DNA of 64,000 nt, taken from contig JAYKKR010000024.1 in NCBI GenBank assembly GCA_036971615.1, forward strand, positions 606,766 through 670,765, given 5' to 3'. The notes beneath the pieces were generated by a model that had not been told where the DNA came from, did not search any database, and saw only the letters and a program-made list of their open reading frames with translations. The position numbers and the translations under genes are program-made. Source of the stretch: Amyloporia xantha (Eukaryota > Basidiomycota > Agaricomycetes > Polyporales > Adustoporiaceae). Below are positions 10,391-19,722 of the stretch, one piece after another. Position 1 is the stretch's first letter. Each line of letters opens with the position of its first letter.

Positions 10391-12419
10391 ATGGCCTATG
10401 GTACGCGTTCCACAAACCCGGCTAATCATGATGTGCAGCGGAATTACCGTGTGCTTGCGGGTGTCGAAGAGGAAGGACGCAAGCCGCGTCGTACACCTGC
10501 ACAAGTAGATGCCGATCGTGAGCGAGAGAGAGTGCGCGAGGAAGACGTCGCGGCAACACAATCCGCACTTGCCAAACGCATTGCGGAGCTGGAGGCTGAA
10601 CTTCACCAGAAGGACATTGAAGAGGTATGTACAGTACTTCACTTGGCTGCTAGATGATCTTCGTTGACGGTGACTGCAGGCTTCCGTGGCGGTTGTTGAC
10701 AACCCCAGCGACTTTGAAGAAAGCGAGGATGAAGAAGACAATGTTGACGAGCCTGAAGTCAAGAAACGCGGCCGTCGTCCTAAGACGAAAAAGCTGTCGC
10801 GCGCTGACATCGTTGCTGCACGTAGCAAGATCAGTGAGGCGCCGACGCCCGACACTGTGCCCAGAAAGGCAGACGTGCGCTCACGTGTGCGCGCCAATCC
10901 GAGTGCACCTTTGCCCAGCGACACTCAGTCTGTCGGTACTAGCGGCAAAGGTACCAAGCGCAAAGTGCCAACGGTTGACAGCGCGAGCATGGAGGTATCC
11001 ACGAGCTCACGGTATGTGCCAACCCTTTCTGACAATTGATGTTCCATACTTATGATTCTCTTTAGTTCCAAAAAGGCGAAGTCAGTGCCCGAACCCGCCC
11101 GCTCTTCTGGTCTGCGCAAGGGTTGGATAGCTCCGCCACTTAGGACCAGGCCCACTTTTCCCCAGCCCTCTGTTCAAACTCCCGGCGCAGAAGTTGTCGC
11201 GGACGTGAACCCAGTCCAGCAGACTGATGAGTCATCAAGTCAGACAAATCAGATCACAGAGGGTCAAGCGGATGTGCGGCACACGGCACAGGTTAGTTGC
11301 ATCTCATTATCCGAGAGATTTCTTCACCGAACTGTGAGGCAACAGGGCGTCGTTCAGATCGTCAAGAGCACACCCACCCAAGGAGCAGCCGATGAACCGG
11401 AGAGCCCTCCGGGAGGCGATAATAGTACCGCGGGCGCAGGGGGCCGGCGCCCATGTCACCGATTCACGAATGCAGACTTGCCTATTCCGCGTGAGTTAAT
11501 TGGCCGCTGGCGGTTCAGATATATCCCTCGTGTCTTGAAATTCCTCGGCGATCTTACACACCACCTGTGGTCCCTTTACGGCATCAATCTCCTTGGCCTG
11601 ATGCGCAAATCTTTCAAAGAAGTCTTCCCCGAGCTTGACGTCGTCATTGAACCGCGCGAGGCGATACACGAGCTGGTAAGTCAATTGGGATATCTCTCCC
11701 CTGATACTCATCCCTACCTTACCCTTCGCAGACTCTTCAAAAGATATATGAATGGCGAGCTGGCTTCGGCAAAGCAGCAATTGATGCGGTTTCGTCATTC
11801 CTGGATGATGATGAGGTGTTCCGTGACTCACAGCGAAAGGCCGAGTGGGTCGAATACCACTTGGGGCCCGGGCTTCCTTTTCGGTATGCTGGGGCCAAGC
11901 AGACCAAGAACGGTTCGGTACATAGTATTAATTGCTGTCGTGAATTCCACTGATCACATTGAATACAGTCCAAGCATATTGGTGTCTTTCAAGCAGACTA
12001 CATTACTCGCACACTCGGATACCACTTCGCGGTGACCGCATCGCTCAGCCCATGAGAACGACTACCCATATGCCGCACTGGCATTCTCCCTCGCAGCGGT
12101 AAGTAGTTATCAGAATAAGCTCGTCATACTCTCCTTACATTTCACTCTATACGCAGGTTGAACGAGCAATCAGGATGTATTCAACGGGCAAATTCAAGAA
12201 AGGTGATGACAGGTTCTCGCAGGACAACTACGGGGATGCTGCCAACCGCTACCTCAACTCGACGCTGGATCTGAAGGAGGCAAAGTGGACCAAGATCCTC
12301 GAAACCGCGGAATGGTACGCTGACTCACAGAGCCAGCTTGCCCCCGGGAAGTTGGTGACGGAGAAGCTGCTGAGGACGATAGGGAGTTCATTGAGGACTC
12401 AGACGACGCTGAAGCCTAA
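10391..12419 (+). CDS. DUF6532-like protein with coiled-coil, basic N-terminal half (copy 1)
   Basis: Exons fit seven blocks with introns after IEE (10625), SSR, HTAQ, HEL, NGS and SLAA. The protein is about 560 residues. Residues 1-90 are charged, with a short coiled coil (ALAKRIAELEAELHQKD). Next come an acidic patch and a Lys/Arg stretch (KKRGRRPKTKKL), then a Ser/Pro-rich linker. The C-terminal globular part carries EWRAGFGKAAIDAVSSFLDD, IGVFQADYITRTLGYHF and AALAFSLAAVERAIRMYSTG. This resembles DUF6532, a domain frequent in mushroom proteins of unknown function. In copy 1 one extra base near 12033 ends the frame early and one missing base near 12350 shifts the tail; the second copy reads through both. 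The ATG at 10391 is preceded by an AT-rich promoter with a tataaa-like tract near 10190. Confidence 0.68.
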
Positions 12420-13777
12420 AAGGTATTTTCATATCAGTTGTTGCGCTCTTCCGTGCTCACTGGATCAGGCTCCAACGTCGCCAGTGCTCTCGACAACTCG
12501 AACATCCCATCGCGTCGCCTTTGCTACTGCTTCAAGTTCCGGTGTCACCCGCACGCAATATACCATCGTTCGTCCTGTTCGGTTTCTGGTGGATCTCGTT
12601 GGCATCATATGCGTGTCTTATTACCGATAGTGGTGTAATACGACTTTAATGTATATAATATTCTTACAGACTGAGCTCTATACTACATTCTTTTATACCC
12701 TTATCTGCACCTGAAGCATGTCTGCGAGTGATCTTAATCCCGCCTGTGTGGGCCTGTCCACTGTCTTATTTCGCCTTTATACAGCCTGACAGCATCTGAA
12801 ATAAGTACCCGAAATCTTATATCAGCAGGTCCCATCTAGGTAAGACGAGCCATACTTATGCCTGTGTGTCTGAAACGGTCTGACCCAGACGTCTCAGACC
12901 GTTCAGACGACTCGACGTTTTGCTGATGTATCACAGACTACATGACATGCTTCATCCGCAACGGTTGCGGCATGCTTTAAGGCTGGTCTCAAGTCTACGG
13001 GCGGTATACCCGAGGTGGGAGAGATATGCAGAGCAAACACATGAAACCGTCTGTGAGGATTTAGACATTATGCAAATAATTCGCTGCACTTTGGGCAAGT
13101 AATTCAGCACAGGTTCATTTAACCTGATTCGAAAGCTAACATGAGGTGTACATGTGGTCTCACGGCGCCGATCGCTGACAGTCGAGTCGTGCATAAATGT
13201 GCTTGCCCTGCAAATATTTGCCCAGTGTACTAGAGTGAACCTTGCCCTCCGTCACCCCTGTTTCTCTAGATCAGCACATTTTCGGGTTGGTGATCGTCCC
13301 CTGGTCCTACAGCTCGAGAGGAAGGGACGGCACAGTGACATGGGCAGCAATCGGTTTCGTTTGCGCTGACGACAAGCCCGAATCCTCCTTGTGTCTGCTC
13401 GACTCGTCACGCAGCTCATCTTGGCAGTGCTCGAGAGAGCACAAGCTAGGCAGGACGGGCAACTCTCCGTTGTAATTGTCAGCAGAATAGAAGGAAGATG
13501 AGATCTGAGAGAGCCCAGAGATGAGAAGCGAGAGATCACGAGAGGGCACAGACACCGACACCGACACCTAAGGCTCACAAGAAGTTGCGGAAGCAAGCGA
13601 TGTATACGAAGGAGGCCGTCGCAGATCGCGCTGGCCGTGTATGTACATGTTTGTACTACGGTGCTTAGCGCGCGAGCGTCTACTCTAACACTCCCACTAC
13701 GTGAGCACACTAAAAGCTCCCACTGAACCAAATAAGTAAAGTATCAAATCAGTTGGACAAAATCAATGGGACTGATA
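12420..13777. other. Non-coding region with hairpin, copy 1
   Basis: No gene seen; the reading frames here are not supported by family features. A near-perfect hairpin lies at 12869-12907: arms tctgaaacggtctga and tcagaccgttcaga around a 10-base loop. The right end (13690 and down, read on minus) starts with a purine-rich run followed by tgttag, which could be the edge of the long terminal repeat belonging to the gag element. Its other end was not found. Confidence 0.4.
12869..12907. repeat. Inverted repeat / hairpin (copy 1)
   Basis: Arms of 15 and 14 bases match except for one extra A. The loop is cccagacgtc, itself containing gacgtc. The same structure is at 35784-35822. It could be a palindromic transposon end or simply a stable hairpin. 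Confidence 0.6.
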
Positions 13778-14801
13778 TCATAAGCATCGGGGGAAGATGT
13801 GCGAGATCGAGAATGTGGAAGACGAGAAGCCTTTAGGATAACGTGGAGAAGCAGGAGGTGAGTCCAAAGATTCAACAACAACATGATGAGCAGAAGCAGA
13901 AGCATACGTAACACTGGGATCCAGACCGTCCTGTGCCAACCGAGCACGCTCACCAGAATTCCAACCCATCGCCCAATCCTTCACGTGTTGAGGCATGTCA
14001 TACATGCAGCGAGCAGCGATATGACCAGGTCAACCACAGCGATGACATGTACCATCATTGTTTGTGTCGCACCAATGATAGCCTTTTTCATCAACCGGAA
14101 AGTTTGAGGAACTCCGCTGACCTGATCCACTTCTCCCCCTTGTTCCACGGAACCCCCTTCCACCATCTCGAGCAGCAAGAGCAGTGTCGAAATCGGACTC
14201 GGACTTGATATGCATGCCAACGTCATGGCTGACAGCGATCGCAGATCCAGCGAGGACAGACTTGATCGTAGCGAGATCGGGTTCAGTAGACTGAGAGAGG
14301 AGAGTCGCACGAATGACATGGTAGGAAGGATGAAGGTTCATCAAAATGATGTCCTTGATCTCGGTGTCCTCGACGGTGTGGCCGATAGCTTTGAGCTGTG
14401 CCGCAGCGATCATGACAGCCTGGATGTAGACATCCATGGGCTTGCTGGGATCATGGACAGCACCGTAAAGTGCCTTCCGCAACTCCACACGACGAGCCAT
14501 AGTGGAGCTCTCGAACTTCTTCTTTAGCGCCGCAAACGCAGTCGAACCCGAATTCTCCCTCAACAAGATGCTGCAAATCCTTGCTCACCAAGGCCCAGAT
14601 TATAGGCAGAGCTCCTTCATTCTTCTTCACCCACTCCTCATCCTTAGACGCAGGCCTCGACTCTGTCCCATCAACAATCCCATGACTCCCACTCACTCGA
14701 AAGACCATCATGATCTGGCTTCTCCATTGATGCCAGTTCTTGTCGGTCAGAGGATCGACCTTAGCCATGAGGAGGCTAATAGTGCCAGATGAAGTCGACA
14801 T
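13778..14801 (-). pseudogene. copia-type gag polyprotein, copy 1 (broken)
   Basis: Retrotransposon nucleocapsid/capsid protein. The N-terminus MSTSSGTISLLMAKVDPLTD followed by WHQWRSQIMMVF and VHDPSKPMDVYIQ is the UBN2-type gag fold of Ty1/copia elements. A CCHC zinc knuckle CHRCGRPGHIAARC lies near the end. Copy 1 is broken twice relative to the intact copy at 36693-37718. Two bases are missing in a C-run near 14563, and an A at 14032 turns CGA into TGA inside the zinc knuckle (a C-to-T change on the coding strand at a CG). Confidence 0.9.
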
Positions 14802-14863
14802 GGTGGATGGATGGGTTGTTGATCGCAGTAGATAGAAATGGAAAAGATTGTCTCAGATCAGAG

Positions 14864-15167
14864 TGTTGAGCGCAGACTATAGAGGAGAGGAGGCTAATCC
14901 GTCTTGTATTCTAGTGGGCTGTAAGGCCCGGCTTATATACATGCATGAAAGGCTCCTTAGTAATCGTATCTAGAAACCTATAGAATATCTGAGTAAGATA
15001 TGAAGTCATAATGAAATCATAGTGGAGATTTCTTAGTAAGAAAGTGGAGCCTATGAAGTAAGACAAGAGCATACTATGGAACGTCATAGAACATCATAGA
15101 AATGAGTAAGTACTGACTACCAAGTATGGAAGTGCGACTACTATAGTTGGTAACTGATCGTTCAACA
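14864..15167 (-). repeat. copia long terminal repeat, copy 1
   Basis: This 304-bp LTR, read on the minus strand, begins TGTTGAACGATCAG and ends GCGCTCAACA, giving the inverted ends TGTTGA/TCAACA. A polypurine tract (GAGTGGGAG) sits immediately upstream at 15168-15176, and a TATATAA box lies near 14935. It follows pol and precedes gag, so it acts as the 3' LTR of one and the 5' LTR of the other. No second LTR was identified. Confidence 0.8.
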
Positions 15168-15193
15168 CTCCCACTCAACTAGATAGTCGCTAA

Positions 15194-17500
15194 CTATTCT
15201 AGTCCAAGACTATGTACAAATTTCTCATGAATAGAGAAAGATAAATTCTTAGTGAGGATATCGGCCCTTTGCTCAGCAGTAGGTACAAAGAAAAGATCGA
15301 CATGACCGTTTTCAATGAACTCTCTGCAAAAGTGGTACCGAATATCAATGTGCTTGGTTCTTCTGTCATGAGCTGGATTAACCGCAAGAAAAATGCTACC
15401 ATTATTATCAATGCATAAAGGTGTGGCATTTTGCGGCTTAAAACCAATCTCAGACTGAAGAGTCCGAAGCCAGGCTAATTGTCGACAAGAGTCGGACAAC
15501 GCCATGTACTCTGCTTCTGTTGAAGACAGAGCGACAGTCTTTTGTTGCCGCGAGACCCATGAAATAGCAGCATCTGCCATAAAGAAGACAAAGCCACTAG
15601 TTGAATGCCTATCGTCCTTGTTCTCAGCCCAATCAGAGTCAGAATAACCTATGAGTCCAGATAATCCGCTGCCTTTGTAGCAAAGCCGAAGTAAACGTGA
15701 ACCGTTCAAATAACGAAGAATATATTGTGCGGCTTTATAATGTTGCATTGTAGGCTTAGCAGAATATTGGGAAAGGCGATTAACTGCATAGGCTATATCT
15801 GGACGAGTGCCTAAGGCGATCCACAAAAGTGAACCAATGAGCTGCTGGTACTTTGAACGAAGGGCGGCATCAACTTCACATGAAGGATCTGCTTTGACAA
15901 GGTGTACACCAAATGGAAGGGGAGTTCGTGGTGGGTGCTGCATCTAGCATTTGGAATCGCTCGAGTGTCTCTTCAATGTATTTAGACTGATCAAGCCAAA
16001 TGTTTCTGGATGATCTATCTCGAGTAATCCGCATGCCTAGAAAAGATTCTACAGGCCCAAGATCACGAACATTAAATCGCTTCTGAAGACAACCTTTGAG
16101 CCATGCAATCTGACGCCGATCAGACCCAATTGGCAATAGATCGTCAACATATACGACAAGTATTAAATCCCCCCATGATGACGATACACATAAATACCCG
16201 CATCAGAATATGTACGTGTGAACCCTAATTCCAACAACGCATTGTGGAGTTTTTTATTCCACTGTCTGCCAGCCTGTTTAAGACCATAAATAGCCTTCAA
16301 AAGACGACAGACTTTGTGTTCCTGACCAGGGACTTTGAATCCTTCTGGTTGCTCCATATATATCTCCTCGTCTAATTCGCCATATAAGAATGCTGTCTTT
16401 ACATCCATAGCCTCTACCTCCCAATCATTAAGAGCAGCATGGGCGAGTAAGAATCTTATAGATTCAAAACGAGCGACAGGGGAGAATATTTCATCATAAT
16501 CGATGCCTTTGACCTGTTTAAAGCCCTTGGCTACAAGCCGAGCTTTGTATCTTCCACCAGGTTTAATAGTGTAAACCCAACGACAAGGTACCGCCTTACG
16601 TCCAGGAGGTAAGTTGACTAACTCCCATGTACCATTCTCCATTTGAGAGTCTATCTCTTCCTGCATAGCGGCCTCCCACTGAGTCCTATCAGGGCGAGAG
16701 ATTGCTTCCTGATAAGATTGTGGAAAAGGTCCGTACTGAGGATTGGCGTTGAGAATAAACTCTACTGGAAGATCTGAGATGAGATTCTCCATGACATCAG
16801 GTAAACCACCTCCTTGATCAATGTCACGCTGTATAGCTGCAGGGTGACGATCACCATACGCATTGTCAGGCCGTGGTGGAGGTCTACCAGCGGTTGACCG
16901 AGTAGAGCGTCTAGGTACAAATGGAGGAGGTTGTGGTACTGGAGGCTCATCTGGAGAAGGTGGACGAGGTGGAGGAGATGGGTTTCTAGGCGGTTCTGGT
17001 GGTGGTCCCGGATGTGGAGGCAAGTCAGCATCCGGTTCAGGCCTATTAGCACCATCATCACCAAGCGGCAGGGCCGGCTGTGGTGCTGGAGCTACAGAAA
17101 CGGGCGGCTCATGCGGTTGTTGGGCAGCGGGAATAGGATTCGCACTTTTGTTCGGAAAGGATCTCTCATTGAATACCGCATCGCGCGATAAAACAATGGA
17201 GCGGCTATCTTTATCCCAGAATCGATACCCCTTTGATCCAGGTTCATAGCCAACGAACACCATAGGTTTAGCTCGAGCCGTGAGCTTATCCTGGTGTCGC
17301 TCCTTCTGAACATGTACATAGGCTAGGCATCCAAAGACTCTAAAGTACGACACATCTGGAACAGCACCATTCCATAATTCAATGGGAGTACGCCAGTGTG
17401 CTCTGCGGAATGGCTGACGATTGTAAATATGAACGGCAGTTTCAACAGCACACCTTTCAGTCACTGTACCCCTGACTCCTAGGACATATATGCCTGACAA
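15194..17500 (-). pseudogene. copia pol fragment: integrase C-terminus, reverse transcriptase, RNase H (copy 1)
   Basis: The frame begins in the C-terminal part of integrase (AVETAVHIYNRQPF, DVSYFRVFGCLAYVH). Protease and integrase core are missing. It continues through the RT domain (WVYTIKPGGRYKARLVAKGF, AMDVKTAFLYGELDEEIYM, VYVDDLLPIGS) and RNase H (YSDSDWAENKDD, VALSSTEAEYMALSDS, IDNNGSIFLAVN), ending in QRADILTKNL. A six-base C-run (16169-16174, plus strand) shifts the frame just before the YVDD active site in both copies. Copy 1 has another shift near 15930 that copy 2 lacks. It is 5'-truncated at about 17460, where unrelated repeat sequence begins. Confidence 0.92.
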
Positions 17501-18244
17501 TGTAGCCTGACCCTAGTGGCGCCGGACGCCGGCCGACGCCCCGCTGTGACCTACGAGACAGCATCGCCCGACGCGCGCTGCATTCCCCACAGGTATAGCG
17601 CGGCCGAGGTGTACCACTATCACATAGAGCTAGGCCCGGCCGATAAGATATTTTATTGACTGTCCTTACTCTAAGCGCGGCCGCTCGTAATATGTTTCCC
17701 TATGGTGCAAGACCGCGCGAGACCACCGCGACCGACCCGTCTCGCGCCGTGGGCCATACTGCAGGCTCGCGCGATGCCATTTCCGCATCTTGGAAGTAAG
17801 ATCGGCCGATAAGATATTTTATCGACTGTCCTTACTCTAAGCGCGGCCGCTCGTAATATGCTTCCCTACGGTGCAAGACCGCGCGAACGCGACCGGTCAA
17901 TCTCGTGCCATGGTGCTTGGAGACCTTTTTAAAATATTAGGTATCATATTTACCGATCCTGTTGCAAGATGCGGAAATTGGCACCAAGCGGGTTTTCAGC
18001 ATGTCGTGAGTGCACGCGCGCGTGAGGAAGCCCCTTAATTTACAACACAATAACCAGACCAATCCGCACTTAGGCACGGTCGGGATGTAGTCCTATATGG
18101 TGTGCATACTATAGGGCGCAATGTAGCTATTATACACTGCAAAATCAAGTACTGTTATGGTTTGCCTTAGCATACATGCACAGCGCGGTGGAGGCGAAGT
18201 TCACATTGAGATTACAGTGAAAATGAATAGGGCTAAATTGAGGT
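17501..18244. repeat. Repeat patch beside pol, with direct repeats (copy 1)
   Basis: No gene seen. A segment of about 84 bp at 17638-17721 recurs at 17804-17887 (166-bp spacing) with a few substitutions; both contain taagatattttat and gcggccgctcg. The left edge (about 17455-17545, minus strand) is similar to the last 88 bases of the window. This is probably the remnant of another element's terminal repeat into or beside which the copia pol fragment lies. Confidence 0.55.
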
Positions 18245-19471
18245 CTACTTTGGACCACCATCCTCGTCCTCATCCGGTGAGGGACACCCATCCACCCACA
18301 GCCTTCTCTCTACTTCGGAAATCGTCCTTGCTGTCCTCCTTGTTCTCAGTAGCTGCTGAATCCCCGCACCAGAAAGAGGATGTCCTCGAGCGCCTCAATG
18401 TCGCGGTTGACCGCGATCAACTGCTCGCGAGAGTGTCTGCGCACATCGCGAACGTAAGTGGCCTCCCTCACAGAAGGAAACCCTATGTGAAGATAAATAG
18501 CCTGTTAGGATAAACTGCAAGATTACACACCTTGTCCAACAGTCTCCTTTATGTAGCTATATCGAGCGGGGTCAGAAACAGAAGGTGGCGGGCGCGCAAC
18601 AGCGTCGTCACGCGGCAAGGGTCTCCGAGCCTCAGTCGCGGGTGCAACATTGGATTCCTCTTCGTTATGTGTGATTTCAATCGAGCTTTGTTCTTTGAGA
18701 GTGTTCCAATCTTTCTTACCTTTGCGTTTTCCTTTCGCGTCATGCGTTGGCACGCGCAATATCATCCAGCGCGTCATTCGAATCGACATTAACGACATCG
18801 TTCAGGTTGATCGGAGAACGCTCGCGAGCATGCTCCTCTGCATTATATGAGTGGTAGTACTTGTAGTACTTGTGCCATAGCTGTTATTTCAGACGTACCT
18901 CCATTACTGAGGTCACCGCTATCCTGATTGAACATGTCTGCCAGGTCCACCGGTGATCGGTCACGAAGAACGGCTCCTACATGAAGCAAGTTAAAACAAG
19001 CTGGGCAAACAATTCCCTCACTCACTATTGTGAGCTACATAGTCGCCAGCGGGAGGAATGTCAGTATCCTGATCGAGGATGTCGAGCTCAATGGGGCTCC
19101 GAGAGCGTTCGGAGACTTCGCGCGGATGTTAGATGAGATCACAACATCGAGCGACCCGAAACATTACCTGGCTCGAGATCAAATATTTCCACATCAATCG
19201 GGACCGCGCGCGGGTGTTCATGTTGTTGTCTTGGAGCGCCGAATCGACGCCTTTGAGATTTAGGTGAAATGGACGAAAGAAGCTCCCGAAATGGGGCTGG
19301 AAATGGCTCTACTTACCAGTGTTCGATTCCAGGTCGCTAGATTCCGACATGAATGCGTCGAGGGTCACCGGAGATCGTTCTCGATCAAACACAGCTACAA
19401 AACATCAGTATCAGTCATGCGCGAGACGCGTACTCACAGTTATCTATGTCAGAGTCCATCGCCCGCGCCAT
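18245..19471 (-). CDS. RSP-motif protein built from repeated mini-exons (copy 1)
   Basis: Seven exons fit: 19471-19438, 19394-19317, 19250-19168, 19115-19026, 18976-18899, 18837-18531 and 18482-18245. Each of exons 2-6 carries one copy of an R-x-R-S-P-[VI]-x-[LV] motif: DRERSPVTLDAF, TRARSPIDVEIF, SRSRSPIELDIL, LRDRSPVDLADM and ARERSPINLNDV, each followed by acidic residues. Introns 1-5 are all phase 1, so exons 2-5 are symmetric and could have multiplied by exon duplication. The last exon is helical (REATYVRDVRRH, REQLIAVNRDIEALEDILFL). Exon 3 is one base short in copy 1 and differently broken in copy 2. The gene is divergent from the cysteine-cluster gene at 19723 and has a diverged paralogue at 61514-62808. 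Function unknown; RSP sites could be phosphorylation sites. Confidence 0.62.
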
Positions 19472-19722
19472 TTGTCCGCGCGAGATGAGGTCGGTTGGGA
19501 AGACGAGACACTGAGTGGAATACGACAGTCGCAATCAATGCAGATTGCTCACGATCGCCGCGAAACGTGACGAGTTGATCGAGCGCTGCTGACATAACCC
19601 GTAACGCATTCAGTTCCTCGAAGGTCGCGCGCATCAAAGTCAGTTCTAACCTCCATCTCCTCCATAACCAGCTATTCGCCTGATTCACTATCTCCGTTTC
19701 ATCTTCAGTCCTCTCCCACAGC
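19472..19722. promoter_or_regulatory. Shared divergent promoter region (copy 1)
   Basis: A 251-bp gap between the RSP-motif gene (minus) and the cysteine-cluster gene (plus). The same head-to-head arrangement recurs at 42388-42638 and, with diverged genes, at 61148-61513. No specific regulatory motif recognised. Confidence 0.4.

Noticed and set aside
11052..12035. Single 327-codon ORF as an independent gene
   Set aside because: It is three DUF6532-gene exons read through short introns with clear GT..AG ends; the reading through introns gives unrelated peptide.
14210..14527. Plus-strand 105-codon ORF
   Set aside because: Lies entirely antisense to gag.
16863..17249. Plus-strand Gly-rich ORF
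   Set aside because: It is the antisense of the proline-rich linker in copia pol; composition alone keeps it open.
17455..17500. N-terminal part of integrase (MSGIYVLGVRGT)
   Set aside because: This stretch belongs to the repeat shared with the window end; recognisable integrase begins at AVETAVHIYN.
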